A stretch of DNA of 64,000 nucleotides, taken from JAIEPM01 sp964546815 (GTDB lineage: Bacteria > Cyanobacteriota > Vampirovibrionia > Obscuribacterales > Obscuribacteraceae). Every line of letters begins with the position of its first letter. The stretch's first letter is position 1. The notes beneath the pieces are model-generated. The model was given only the letters and a program-made list of their open reading frames with translations, did no database searches and was not told the DNA's origin. The stretch covers positions 34,493-98,492 of the forward strand of contig CAZJLR010000022.1 in NCBI GenBank assembly GCA_964546815.1. The letters are read 5' to 3'. This document shows positions 9,988-19,130 of the stretch, in pieces. Made by a program: the position numbers and the translations under genes.

Positions 9988-11478
9988 TTAATTCCTTGGG
10001 GAAGACGGTTTTGCAAACAGTACAAGGTCATTACCTCTCCACCGATCATATTTGATTACCGGGTGCTGGGAATGCTTGTGCTCAAGTTCAGTAAGCTGAC
10101 TTACTTGTCTACTGGTCAAATCGAACCCCTGCTTTAGCCCCTTTACCTTGCGCAAAGAATCGATTAAGTAATAGGTAAAGTAACCATGTCCAAGTTTTGA
10201 GTCTTCCAATGCTTTCTCATTGGCTCCGCAGGAGCTGACTATGATTTGGCCGCAGCCCTGCAGGAGTTCGTCCAAGAGCTCACCTTGATCGAGGTCCCTG
10301 GCATTTCCTGAGAAGCATGTATCGAGGATCATGACAATGCGATCGCTGGATATCTTTGACTTGATTGTGTCGCCCAGCTCCTGCATGGCAATACCTGTCT
10401 TTCCTTTTCCATCAAAGTCATGAGTGACCACGTAGTTTTTTTCTCTCAGCGTAGGACTGCCGTGAGTAGAGAAATAAGTCAGCAGAAGATCATCCGGACG
10501 GACCGCGCGCGGCAGGAGCTCTGAAATAACTCTGTTTATGTTGCGAGTCGTTGCTTGCTCGTCCGAAAGAAAGTAAACATGATTGGGTTTGAATCCGGCC
10601 TCGTTTATGAGGAAATCTCTAAAACTCGTTGCATCAGAGACACAGTATTGAAGACTGGAATGAGGAAAGTTGGCAAAAACATCGATGCCAACAATAAAAG
10701 CCCATTTGTCGGTGACTGGGCGATTGAAAGCACCCGTAGAGGAGCTGCCTGGAGTTGGCGGTTTTGCTGGTGGTGGCAAGGGTGAATCTGCGCTGGCGTG
10801 ATCGAGAACGATCCCGACAGCTGTAGGTTTGCTTGAATCTGGATTATGAACGTATACCAGTCCGTTTCCCGGAGCATTTTGCTCAGAGGCATAAACGCCG
10901 TCATTGGAATAAATGGAGTAAGTGCCCAGTTTTTGCGGTATACCAGTGAGTGTATCTGAGTTGATCAAAGGGGGTGCTGCAAAGTCTGCAGAGTTACCAC
11001 TTAGTGGTTGGGGAGAAAAGACGACAGTGAGCTTCTCCGTTCCTGGATGTGAATCAAATACGACCATCCCGCGCGGTGGTACAAGATATTCTTTACCGGC
11101 CTCGATCTTATTGTTTTCCTTTGATCCAGGTGGTGGATAAAGGATAGCTTTCTCTCCGCCGCTGCCTTCGCTAAGGTATATGTATGCATAAACAGGATTG
11201 CTCGTCTTTACATGAAGGCGCACTCCATCGCCGCTGCGGAATGAATAACGATTGTTGCACAAAATGGGTTTTGCGTTTCCTCTGCGCAGCTCAAGGCAAT
11301 ATGCAATTGATGTGCCGCCAGCGCTTGGGTCTTTAAGCTCTTCGTAGAACATATCTTTTGCATTTGATAGCTTCTCAGATGCAGAGCACGACATAGCGTT
11401 GCAAAAAAGAATACTTGTAAAAATCAAGAATCTAAGCGATTTCTTTGCTTCAGTCGTGTTCAAGCGATATATCGACAT
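9988..11478 (-). CDS. Secreted DUF4384-caspase protein
   Basis: A 496-residue protein starting at the ATG at 11478, with GAGG upstream inside the preceding gene. Residues 1-33 are an export signal. Residues about 45-160 match the DUF4384 pattern: an F-x-x-G-D-x-V/I-x-x-H/F strand, a Y-x-Y strand, LYPPPGS and a K-x-x-V/I-P-P/K turn. The caspase domain spans about 250-490, with His339 in YFSTHGS and Cys388 in LDTCFSG. Unlike all other intact copies, the SWES motif is replaced by KALEDS, which suggests a different specificity pocket or activation. The terminal HPVIKYDRWRG motif is kept. Its start overlaps the previous gene by 29 nt, implying translational coupling with the DUF4384 genes upstream. 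It is the last gene of a long minus-strand run and the only caspase in it. Confidence 0.87.
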   Translation of the reverse strand: MSIYRLNTTEAKKSLRFLIFTSILFCNAMSCSASEKLSNAKDMFYEELKDPSAGGTSIAYCLELRRGNAKPILCNNRYSFRSGDGVRLHVKTSNPVYAYIYLSEGSGGEKAILYPPPGSKENNKIEAGKEYLVPPRGMVVFDSHPGTEKLTVVFSPQPLSGNSADFAAPPLINSDTLTGIPQKLGTYSIYSNDGVYASEQNAPGNGLVYVHNPDSSKPTAVGIVLDHASADSPLPPPAKPPTPGSSSTGAFNRPVTDKWAFIVGIDVFANFPHSSLQYCVSDATSFRDFLINEAGFKPNHVYFLSDEQATTRNINRVISELLPRAVRPDDLLLTYFSTHGSPTLREKNYVVTHDFDGKGKTGIAMQELGDTIKSKISSDRIVMILDTCFSGNARDLDQGELLDELLQGCGQIIVSSCGANEKALEDSKLGHGYFTYYLIDSLRKVKGLKQGFDLTSRQVSQLTELEHKHSQHPVIKYDRWRGNDLVLFAKPSSPRN

Positions 11479-12307
11479 ATAGATCCTCTTTGGCGTTGGT
11501 GTTCAACACCACTGTCACAGGCAGTGGTGCTGCTGTTCCCATAGGCGGTCGGCGCGCACGATGCGCAACACGATGGGGGGCGGAGCTGGCAGGTTTCTTT
11601 ATGTGCGGTTGGACTGGTACAGGATCGTCCCGAAAGAGATCTTTTGAGAATTGGTCAGTATTAGGTATGGCATTTGTAATGCCCTCGTCTGTGGCAGTCG
11701 ATTCTAATGCAGGTGCTTTTGGAGTCTGGTCATCCTCTGGGAATGCAACAAGCAATTGAGGGCTACCTGAACTTGGATCCACAGCAGCATTTGAAGTAAT
11801 CGATGCCATAGCGATCTCTGATGTGCCCTGCGGCTTCAAGAACTCTGCAGTCTTAACCTGGTTGCGGGAAAGACCTATACGCAGGTGCTCCCTTCCTCTC
11901 TTGTTGTTAAAAACAAGGTAGCTCGTTTTAGGGATTACATGGTCTTTGCCACGCCGCACAACATTGTTTGGATCTATGCCTGGCACGGGGAACAAAATTG
12001 ATTTGGCACCGCTTGAGCCTTCTAGCATTACCACATGAGCATGTCCGTTAATATCTGGCGTAATGTGGAACTTGATTTTGTCGCCGCTATGAAACTTGTA
12101 CCGGCTATCAACTCTTTTTGTGACACCATTTCTGCGCAACTCTATCCAATAGCTCATTCCAATATTTGAGACTTGGGAAGGTGATTCGGCCAGTTGTTCA
12201 TAAAACAGGGCTTTAGCAGAGCCACTTGACTGGGACGACTGGGCTGTAACCGAAGAACCGAGAAAAAATAATATTGTAAAAGCGATGCAATTGTTTTTAC
12301 GTTGCAT
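11450..12307 (-). CDS. Secreted DUF4384-domain protein
   Basis: 285 residues from the ATG at 12307, chosen over a longer frame to 12367 because GAGGGG lies upstream and a signal peptide begins there. Residues about 40-155 carry the DUF4384 pattern: YWIELRR, FHSGDKIKFH, LFPVPG with conserved spacing, and a later IGLSRNQ strand. The C-terminal half is low-complexity and Pro/Ala/Ser-rich, with a basic stretch near residues 240-260. There is no caspase domain. The domain closely parallels those of both flanking genes, so the three arose by tandem duplication. Likely an exported partner or competitor of the DUF4384-caspase; this is inferred from gene order only. Confidence 0.8.
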   Translation of the reverse strand: MQRKNNCIAFTILFFLGSSVTAQSSQSSGSAKALFYEQLAESPSQVSNIGMSYWIELRRNGVTKRVDSRYKFHSGDKIKFHITPDINGHAHVVMLEGSSGAKSILFPVPGIDPNNVVRRGKDHVIPKTSYLVFNNKRGREHLRIGLSRNQVKTAEFLKPQGTSEIAMASITSNAAVDPSSGSPQLLVAFPEDDQTPKAPALESTATDEGITNAIPNTDQFSKDLFRDDPVPVQPHIKKPASSAPHRVAHRARRPPMGTAAPLPVTVVLNTNAKEDLYVDISLEHD

Positions 12308-12422
12308 GTATAAAGTCCCCTCGTTGCTAAGTTTACTCAGTTTTTCATAATCACTTGAAATATCCACCGCTAGCCTAGCCCTGCGAAGAGGGAGTCATCG
12401 CCAACACTTAGATTGAATTTTA

Positions 12423-13304
12423 CTAAATATGCTTGAGTGTAATGTCGCAGTGCAATACCCCCTTCGGGTTGCGGCATACAACAGTGACGAGTCCCTTAGA
12501 TTCGCTGCTAATGCTTTCGTCCTTAATAGGCGCTGAATTTTTCTTCTCTTCAACTTTCTGCATTTTCTCTTCCCTCGACTTTTGTCCATGGGACTGCGCT
12601 ACGACCGTGCTTGAGCTTTCGCTGTTGCCTTGCTTTGGGGGGGGGGTATCAACCCTCTTTGTTTTGTTTGGCGTCGCTTTTGGAGGTTCTAGATCCGATG
12701 GCGTAACATAAGCAACCGATGCGTTATCGGGAAACAAGTCCCGCGAACCAGCAGTATTCATAGCAATCTTGGTAACGTCAGCATGAATAACTTCTTTGCT
12801 TTCTTTTCTTTCGTTGCTTTGTTTGCTAACGTTTTTATGTGCTTTACTTGATTCTAGATATTCATGTGGATTTATGCTGTTTCTTGAAATTATAAGAGAA
12901 AGTTTCTCCGTGCCCGGAGTATTGTCAAATTTCAAAACCGCATCAGGCGGTGGCAACACTATGTCTTTGCCTCGGTGAATTCTGTTGTCTTTGCTTGTTT
13001 CGGCAGAAGGAAAAAGCTGTGCTCTCTGTCCATCACTACCGCTTGTAAGCAAAATATATGCGTATCCATCTATGTTGGGCTTCACGTGAAATCGTATGCG
13101 GTCTCCAGACTTGAAGGCTGCCTTATGGTTTGTTTGGATTATCTCCTTGCCCCTATGCAATTCTATCCAGTATTGAATCCCTATGTTTAGTTTTGAATTG
13201 GGTTGATTTAACTGCTGGGTGTAGAGGTCGGCCGTTTGTGAGAGTGCAGCACTATTACTGCAAATAAACACCATGGTGGCTAGTGCTAAGACCAAATTTT
13301 TCAT
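12423..13304 (-). CDS. Secreted DUF4384-domain protein with C10 homopolymer
   Basis: 293 residues from the ATG at 13304, with GAGGA six bases upstream. A signal peptide occupies about 1-24. Residues about 28-150 show the DUF4384 pattern: YWIELHRGK, FKSGDRIRFH, LFPSAE and a LSLIISRN strand. The remainder is hydrophilic, rich in Lys, Ser and Glu, and ends with a short strand-like segment shared with the next gene (C-x-I-x-L-x-H). The coding strand contains ten consecutive C (12637-12646), so loss or gain of one base would truncate the tail. It lies 43 nt after the small secreted gene at 13348-13884 and is followed by the second DUF4384 gene. Confidence 0.8.
   Translation of the reverse strand: MKNLVLALATMVFICSNSAALSQTADLYTQQLNQPNSKLNIGIQYWIELHRGKEIIQTNHKAAFKSGDRIRFHVKPNIDGYAYILLTSGSDGQRAQLFPSAETSKDNRIHRGKDIVLPPPDAVLKFDNTPGTEKLSLIISRNSINPHEYLESSKAHKNVSKQSNERKESKEVIHADVTKIAMNTAGSRDLFPDNASVAYVTPSDLEPPKATPNKTKRVDTPPPKQGNSESSSTVVAQSHGQKSREEKMQKVEEKKNSAPIKDESISSESKGLVTVVCRNPKGVLHCDITLKHI
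12637..12646 (+). repeat. G10 homopolymer inside a coding region
   Basis: Ten consecutive G on the plus strand (C on the coding strand) lie within the hydrophilic tail of the DUF4384 gene at 12423-13304, giving a Pro-Pro-Pro run. Tracts of this length are typical slipped-strand hotspots. They are also prone to sequencing error. Confidence 0.9.
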
Positions 13305-13347
13305 TCGCAATCCTCAAGTCAGAACAGTACATCAATCGAAAGGGTCC

Positions 13348-13884
13348 CTATTTTAGCTCACCACTTCGCTCATTGGATATGTTTATCATGCTAGTACTAA
13401 AGCCTGCGTCTTTTTCTCGATAGCTATTTAGAATCAAATTTTTGCGATTTTTCTTTGCCAGGAGCATACATGCCTCAACGCCGGGCTTTTCAGAGCTCAG
13501 AGTCTTGCCTTGCAGTGATATGTCGTCCTGGGAAAATTTACGGACAATCTGCCAGCCCGACGAAGCCAATGTTTGTTCATACCAGCGAGAAATTACTCCC
13601 GGTGAATCCTTTGATTGAATGACTGCTACTGATGAAGGGTTTGAGGCGTCAAATTGAATACATGCGTATTTCTTTTGAATTAGGTTGTTAGTGTAAGTTG
13701 GCACAATGAAACTAGCTGGCGGCGCTGCAGTGTATTTGGGTGGCAAAAGTAACTCGTTCTTTCGTTCATGCAGGCGCTCATTCCCCTCTCTCTTCTCGAC
13801 TTGAGCTAAACAGCTGATGTTGATTGAAGCCAGCGATAGAGTCAGCATTAATCCTAAGAAGATGTTTGAGTGAAAGTACTTCAT
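13348..13884 (-). CDS. Small secreted protein, unknown
   Basis: 178 residues with a clear signal peptide (1-27) ending near a Cys. AAAGG lies seven bases before the ATG. The mature part has an early Pro-rich segment, then a mixed alpha/beta region with the words GVISRWYEQTLASSGWQIV near residues 95-115. That word order (an end residue, W-Y-x-x-x-L, S-x-G-W) is common in small envelope lipoprotein-like domains, but I cannot name the family. It sits between the TadG-like gene and the DUF4384 genes, all on the minus strand with short gaps, so it is probably co-transcribed and exported with them. Confidence 0.7.
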   Translation of the reverse strand: MKYFHSNIFLGLMLTLSLASINISCLAQVEKREGNERLHERKNELLLPPKYTAAPPASFIVPTYTNNLIQKKYACIQFDASNPSSVAVIQSKDSPGVISRWYEQTLASSGWQIVRKFSQDDISLQGKTLSSEKPGVEACMLLAKKNRKNLILNSYREKDAGFSTSMINISNERSGELK

Positions 13885-13916
13885 CTATACCTTTAGTTGA
13901 TTGAATCAACGTGCAA

Positions 13917-15488
13917 TTACCATGGAAAACAAGTACAAGGAATGAACCACAAAATCGCTTTTGTGAATCTAACAACCTTGAGAGTTCCTAGACATCTGTT
14001 ATATCCGGTTCCTGGTTGCCAGTAGTAACTGGTTTTACTTTCAGTCACTGTCGGTACATAAGAAAGCTTCAGGGTGGGTCCAAGCGCGCAAAAGTAATCA
14101 AAGTATCCAAAGTTTACGTACCAGTTTGATTTTTCATCAATGAGCTTCATTGTTCCCTCTGGCTGAGCATCAAATGCATTAGGGATGTAGGGTGCTGCCA
14201 CAAGCTTTGTTTTGGGTCCAAACGGAGTTCCGTCTTCGCCTTGTCCAACGACATTACAAACAAAGAATTCCTTCCGTTCAGCTGATTGTGAAACTGGACG
14301 TAGCTGCAAAACTTTAGATGAAAATGTAGAGGCATCGTAGTTGGGATTTATTTGTCTTGCGCGTTGTAGCAAGGTATAGTAAGCCTTTCCCTTTTCGTAG
14401 GGTGGGGCAAAAAACATGACATTGTAGAGAAATGGAGATATGTATTCATTCCCAAAATACTGTGTTAGCTTAATCCACCCACAAGGTAAACCATTGGGAA
14501 GCACGATTTTACGGCTAAATGGTTTGAAGCCTGGTGCCTGTTTCTTTTCCCACGATATCAGGTCGCAAAGGCTTATTTCATAAGTTGGCACTTCTACGAT
14601 GATACGGATGAATCCCGATGGAATTGCTGCCTTAAAAGTTTTACCAGGATTGACTTGAGCCCATGACTCCGCAGTTTGAACAAGACCGGCGCTGTCTTTA
14701 GCTTTGGCAACGGCTGAAAATGCATTAGGGGGAAACCATATAGGTGTGAATATGCGATTTTTATCAAACTCAGTCCCGGAGACAAGATTTGGTCTTTGTT
14801 CAAAACGATATGGAACCTGTAAGTATTCCCTCTCACCTATTTTGTAAGGTTGATAACCAATCAAAAAACTTCTCTGCAAATCTTTTTTGTCTGCTTGTAG
14901 GGTAGGGATTTTAACGTCATTTCCCAAGTTAAGTGGCAGTTGTCCCTTGCTTATTTCAACGTTGCTCTCTGCACCACGATCCATGAATGACTGAGACCAT
15001 CCGGATAAATCAGATGTATCAAGTTTGCTTCCGATTCCGAGCATACTCAATGGATTTGCGTTGGCAAACTGCGAGTGAAAATCTTTGAGGTTGCTTGGTC
15101 TGCGGAGATGCATCGTCAATCGGGTGGTGAGTTCTTTTGCGGTATTGTATGCTTTTGTGTCATTGTCTTTTCCTTCGCCCATTTCATGTGCGTTGAGCCC
15201 AATCAGAAATGCCTTTGCCCAGATGCGATTTATATTTTTCATGGTGGCATGTGTGCCGGCTACATCAGAAAATCTGAGCTCATCAGGCGTCAATAGCGGC
15301 ACGCTTTTCTCGTCAGCAACCTTGCGTGCGATATTCAACGTTCCGGCGTCGTTAGCGTTTTTGACTTGGCGAGATCCGCCAAAGAACATCGATAAAGTAA
15401 AGAAGCCTAGTCCAATGATAATTAGGACAAAGGCCAAGACAACAACCAAGGCTGCCGAGCTACCAATCTGATTCTTACTCGTTCTCAC
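13917..15488 (-). CDS. TadG-like pilus-associated protein
   Basis: 523 residues, starting with GTG at 15488. The N-terminus has a short polar segment followed by a hydrophobic helix (about residues 10-34) that starts ALVVVLAFVLIIIGLG, then a region NDAGTLNIARKVAD. This matches the hydrophobic N-terminus plus A-A-x-A-A-like helix of Tad pilus TadE/TadG proteins. The large extracytoplasmic part is unlike characterised TadG proteins and contains several Trp/Tyr/Pro-rich segments. It follows two TadE-like genes, so the three probably build or decorate a surface filament. No von Willebrand domain motif is obvious to me, which is a difference from classical TadG. Confidence 0.62.
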   Translation of the reverse strand: MRTSKNQIGSSAALVVVLAFVLIIIGLGFFTLSMFFGGSRQVKNANDAGTLNIARKVADEKSVPLLTPDELRFSDVAGTHATMKNINRIWAKAFLIGLNAHEMGEGKDNDTKAYNTAKELTTRLTMHLRRPSNLKDFHSQFANANPLSMLGIGSKLDTSDLSGWSQSFMDRGAESNVEISKGQLPLNLGNDVKIPTLQADKKDLQRSFLIGYQPYKIGEREYLQVPYRFEQRPNLVSGTEFDKNRIFTPIWFPPNAFSAVAKAKDSAGLVQTAESWAQVNPGKTFKAAIPSGFIRIIVEVPTYEISLCDLISWEKKQAPGFKPFSRKIVLPNGLPCGWIKLTQYFGNEYISPFLYNVMFFAPPYEKGKAYYTLLQRARQINPNYDASTFSSKVLQLRPVSQSAERKEFFVCNVVGQGEDGTPFGPKTKLVAAPYIPNAFDAQPEGTMKLIDEKSNWYVNFGYFDYFCALGPTLKLSYVPTVTESKTSYYWQPGTGYNRCLGTLKVVRFTKAILWFIPCTCFPW

Positions 15489-15643
15489 CTTAAAATCGAG
15501 TCCTGAAGTGAAAATACTTTGCTAATTGCTTAAACAATTTTCCAAGGATAGCCTGTCGGGGTTGATGCGGCTAGTGCGAAAACATTGGGCTCACATTAAA
15601 AATTACAACCAGAGTATTTGCGATGACTGAATATTAGGCAATC

Positions 15644-16072
15644 TTACTTCGAATCTTTGGTTATAGAAACTACTGGCTCTACCACATACCCCGAGTTCAA
15701 CTCAGTATGATCAAAAAACGGAAATGGCGCAGGCAGCCTAAAACCTATCTTTGTAAGCACGGTGACTTGGTCCGGAGTTCTAGAAAACTCAGCCAGCTTT
15801 ATTTTTGCTATGCCATTGCTGTGCTGTTGAATGCTTGCCTCTGCTGCGTTCCTGGCAAGTCCTTCAGTTTGCTCATTCGCCGCAGCCCTGGCTGCTAATT
15901 TGGCGGCGTCCGCATTGATGGTTGCGCACAATGCAAGAAAAATTGCATCGATTAGAAAAAGGGCGATTGGGATTAAGATGATTCCACCCAAAACAACCTG
16001 GACTATTTCGGATCCACTTTCGCCCCTCTTAACTGTTGCTAATTTGAATCTTCGATTTCTTAAGTTAGCCAT
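15644..16072 (-). CDS. TadE-like membrane-anchored protein
   Basis: 142 residues from the ATG at 16072, preferred because AAGG sits about nine bases upstream; a further in-frame ATG lies at 16117. It has a basic N-terminus, a Gly-Ser-Glu motif (GESGSEIVQ), one hydrophobic helix at about residues 25-48, and then an Ala-rich amphipathic helix (INADAAKLAARAAANEQ). This is the arrangement of TadE-type pseudopilins. It lies just downstream of a second TadE-like gene and upstream of the TadG-like gene, consistent with one operon. Confidence 0.65.
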   Translation of the reverse strand: MANLRNRRFKLATVKRGESGSEIVQVVLGGIILIPIALFLIDAIFLALCATINADAAKLAARAAANEQTEGLARNAAEASIQQHSNGIAKIKLAEFSRTPDQVTVLTKIGFRLPAPFPFFDHTELNSGYVVEPVVSITKDSK

Positions 16073-16122
16073 CAACTCGACCTTGATTGTTTTTTTTAGA
16101 CGAAATTTTGGGTGCATTTTTG

Positions 16123-16638
16123 CTAATTCTTTGGAGAGTCGGGGCCAGGAGCATTCTTGTAGTTCTCGACCAAGCTCTCACTCGTGATTTCCACAGGAAC
16201 GGGGCTATTCAGCCCGGGGATCTTCATGCCGAAAAGTGGCACGTTGAGCAACGATCTAATTCTGCAGCTTGTCCTTACAACAACGTAATAGTCTTGAAAG
16301 CCATTGGCGTCTTTCGTGGCTGTCCTATACGATACGTCAGTATCGGGAAGTCCAATTGGATTTACAAACGAACCCAGCCCCCCGTTGCGCCAATGGAAGG
16401 GAATTAAAACCCTGACAGCTCCTGTCGCACTTTGAGCTTCCTTATACGGCAATAGAGCAGCTTCCCGCACCTGAGAGTTGTTGAGGACTAATACAGCCGC
16501 ATAGGAAAACACAAATGATATCAAGCAAAGTAAGGGGAAAAATAGCCCAAAAAGAAGAACCCATAGTGCCGGACCTAACTCCGCTAAAGAACCTCCCCTA
16601 TAATTTTGTCTATTCCGTAATTTTCTTGCTCGACGCAT
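16123..16638 (-). CDS. TadE-like membrane-anchored protein
   Basis: 171 residues from the ATG at 16638, nine bases after GGGAG; an ATG at 16647 has no room for a ribosome site. It has a basic N-terminus, GGSLAELGPALWV leading into one long hydrophobic segment (about 18-50), then NNSQVREAALLPYKEA, again the Tad pseudopilin layout. The extracytoplasmic part is mixed strand/coil. Its stop lies 50 nt from the start of the next TadE-like gene. The pair probably forms a minor-pilin complex with the TadG-like protein. Confidence 0.62.
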   Translation of the reverse strand: MRRARKLRNRQNYRGGSLAELGPALWVLLFGLFFPLLCLISFVFSYAAVLVLNNSQVREAALLPYKEAQSATGAVRVLIPFHWRNGGLGSFVNPIGLPDTDVSYRTATKDANGFQDYYVVVRTSCRIRSLLNVPLFGMKIPGLNSPVPVEITSESLVENYKNAPGPDSPKN

Positions 16639-16713
16639 TCCGAGCATCTCCCAGGTAGGCTGTAAACATTCTATATCTGCGTAAACAGCTATAGCAAGGC
16701 GGCGAAAGCTCTA

Positions 16714-17904
16714 TTAGCCGAGGCTCAACTCCTGCAGCATCGCCAGTAACTCGCCGACCGAGGTAAAGCGATTGGCTGGATTCTTTTCCAAACATTTTTG
16801 CACTGTTTTTTCAATTTTGGTGTCGGGAGGAATCTCTGGGCGAACACTATTAAAGCTTGGAGCCGGCTCTTGCAAAACCTTTGCTATTAGTGCAGGGAAT
16901 TCTTTTGAAGAAAAAGGCAAGTTCCCTGTGAGGAGCTCGAACATAATCACACCTAACGAATAAATATCGCAGCTCGGACCTGGTTGATTATCGCTAAACA
17001 ACTCTGGTGCCATGTATGCAGGCGTACCCATTATCATTCCTGCTAGGGTAAGTCTTTTGCCATCCTGTCCTGGTGTGTGTGCAATGCCGAAATCAACTAT
17101 TTTTACCCAATCTGGACGCTCAGAATCTTCGTTGAGTATGATGTTCTCAGGCTTCAAATCGCGGTGCACGATACCCAGTTTGTGTGCCTCTTGAAGCCCA
17201 CGGCACAACTGCATCATTATTCGTAGGGTTTCTTTTGGACCGAGCGCACCTGCTCTCAGCTTTTCTGCAAGGTTCAGTCCTGGTATTTGCTCCATTACAA
17301 GGTAAGGTAATCGTTGTTCGAGAAAACCAAAATCATATACCGAGACGATATTAGGATGATTCAATTTGGCAAGAAGTTTTGCTTCTTGCTCAAATCGTTG
17401 AAGCTCTCCTTTGGTGTATGCTGCCGAACTATGCATGACTTTAATCAATACAGTCCTATCAACGGAGATTTGCTGGGCTTGATATAGCATTGCCATACCG
17501 CCCTCTGCGAAAACGCTATTAATCGAATATTTTCCGTCTAGAATTTGGCCAACCAGGCTGTGTTCTGTCTGTGAGTTTTTTTCAGAATGGACATCTGTTC
17601 CCATTTTGACCGTGCTACTGCTTGTGGCGATGTTATCTGATGGAATATCGGGTTGATTGTAGTCGTTCCAATTTTGTAGTCGGGCACCGTCTTGCGGGCA
17701 AAAATTGAATTGAGGAGGAAACTTGTGCAAGCATTCTTTGCACTCTCTTCCGGTGGGGGCAAGTTCTCTTGTTGTAATCGAGGTTATGCTCAGATCCTGG
17801 CAAACGAGCAATTCTGAGCCATCAAAACCGCAGTAGGTCGCGACGGAGTAATAATGAGCTCCGCATTTTGCGCATAACAATTGATCTTGTACTTGGTTTT
17901 CCAC
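16714..17904 (-). CDS. Serine/threonine protein kinase with N-terminal zinc ribbons
   Basis: 396 residues, starting with GTG at 17904. Two Cys clusters, CAKCGAHYYSVATYC (11-25) and CKECLHKFPPQFNFC (55-69), resemble zinc ribbons. A Hanks-type kinase domain spans about 122-392: a Gly loop AEGGMAML, Lys155, HRDLKPEN with catalytic Asp249, DFG with Asp271, and MGTPAYMAPE. All essential residues are present. No membrane segment follows, so this is a cytoplasmic kinase. It lies between the zinc-ribbon/PEGA gene and the Tad-like genes on the same strand, so it likely controls or is controlled with that surface apparatus. The zinc-ribbon pairing with the preceding gene supports a functional link. Confidence 0.9.
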   Translation of the reverse strand: MENQVQDQLLCAKCGAHYYSVATYCGFDGSELLVCQDLSITSITTRELAPTGRECKECLHKFPPQFNFCPQDGARLQNWNDYNQPDIPSDNIATSSSTVKMGTDVHSEKNSQTEHSLVGQILDGKYSINSVFAEGGMAMLYQAQQISVDRTVLIKVMHSSAAYTKGELQRFEQEAKLLAKLNHPNIVSVYDFGFLEQRLPYLVMEQIPGLNLAEKLRAGALGPKETLRIMMQLCRGLQEAHKLGIVHRDLKPENIILNEDSERPDWVKIVDFGIAHTPGQDGKRLTLAGMIMGTPAYMAPELFSDNQPGPSCDIYSLGVIMFELLTGNLPFSSKEFPALIAKVLQEPAPSFNSVRPEIPPDTKIEKTVQKCLEKNPANRFTSVGELLAMLQELSLG

Positions 17905-18003
17905 TTTATTTTTGCGCTCGTATGTGTTTTAAATGCGAAGCATTCTATCGACTTGAATCTATAAGACAATTGTCGCGAACTAGTAATCAACCCTCAACAG
18001 ATG

Positions 18004-18831
18004 TTATTCCGGAGGCAGTTTAAGTGCTGCCGGAAACCCTAATACACAAGGGTGCCCGGACTCTATCTTCACTGCAGCGAAAAGACTTTTGTAACCTGGC
18101 ATTTTAATGAAGAGTCCATACTCACCATCACTGAGGTCATCAAATATCAGTCTGCCGGTTCCAGGAATTTTTCCAAATGCTGTGGCTTTTCGTTGCGCTT
18201 CCTCAACTGTTACGTCCGCTCCAATCGGAGTGGCGTACACAACTAGAGAGTGCCCCTGCCAAAATTGACGCTCTTGGTTTGGTCTAACAATATAATCATT
18301 GCCGAACCACCACACTGCTAGTCCCAACGTAATACCAAGCAGGCAGGAAATGCTAAATCCAACAAGAGCGTTTCTATCAACGGGCAGCGCTCTTCGTGAC
18401 TTCATAATTTTGTGCTGATAGCTTTGAGATTCCTTTGGGCTATCTGCTGTCGATGAATTCGGAGCGTTGGACTGCTGCAAATGTGGCACTTTGGGACTGA
18501 CTGCTGTCGGCGCGCTCGCGGCATTTGATTGCTGCAGAGAAGAATCGTTTTGGGTGGGCAAATTCCATTGCAGTGTCTTGCGCGTCTCAGTCGTCGCAGA
18601 GTCCTGCTGATTCTTTATGGGGGAGCCACAATTGGAGCAAAACAATGAAACATGTTCATTAGAAAAGTTACAGCTGGAGCATGCTGTTCTGACCGATGAA
18701 CTGTCTTCTGCAGGCATTGCCGCCGAGGCATTCCCGTGTTCAACTCCACAGTGCACGCAAAATTTCATTCCGAGAACAACGCCGGTACCACAGTTATGGC
18801 AAGTTCCAGAAAATAGCTCGGTTGAGCTCAC
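18004..18831 (-). CDS. Zinc-ribbon membrane protein with PEGA-like domain
   Basis: 275 residues from a GTG at 18831. This start is fixed by a strong AGGAGGGG seven bases upstream, not by the longer frame to 18906. Two CxxC-type ribbons (CHNCG...FCVHCG and CSSCN...FCSNCG) fill residues about 10-70, then a Ser/Gln-rich linker, one membrane helix near 175-195, and an extracytoplasmic domain (about 210-275) with the PEGA-like pattern P-x-G-A-x-V-x-V, G-x-Y and MPGY. PEGA domains are linked to envelope binding. It is the first gene of the minus-strand run leading to the kinase, 99 nt upstream of it. Confidence 0.75.
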   Translation of the reverse strand: MSSTELFSGTCHNCGTGVVLGMKFCVHCGVEHGNASAAMPAEDSSSVRTACSSCNFSNEHVSLFCSNCGSPIKNQQDSATTETRKTLQWNLPTQNDSSLQQSNAASAPTAVSPKVPHLQQSNAPNSSTADSPKESQSYQHKIMKSRRALPVDRNALVGFSISCLLGITLGLAVWWFGNDYIVRPNQERQFWQGHSLVVYATPIGADVTVEEAQRKATAFGKIPGTGRLIFDDLSDGEYGLFIKMPGYKSLFAAVKIESGHPCVLGFPAALKLPPE

Positions 18832-19130
18832 GTTTTCCCCTCCTAGGAAACAGCATTGCACGAGTATACCAATCAGATGCCCGGAGCAACTAAGTCGCCG
18901 TGCCATTTTCTATTGGATCTTTCGGAATGCCTACCGCGCATATTCAATCGTGGTATGATTTTTTTGACATATATGAATCGGCGTCTCTTTACAAGCTTGC
19001 TCCGCCCAAATCTTGGCGATTGTATTGAACAGATTTTCTGGAGGAGTTCACGAATTGATCGTATGGAAACAGGCTGCGTTTAAAAGTAGGCGCGCTTTAG
19101 TTTGACGAGGCGATTAAATTCGAATTTATT

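Noticed and set aside
9832..10137. A plus-strand frame of 101 codons
   Set aside because: Its first third is the SDR fossil and the rest is the reverse of the caspase gene end.
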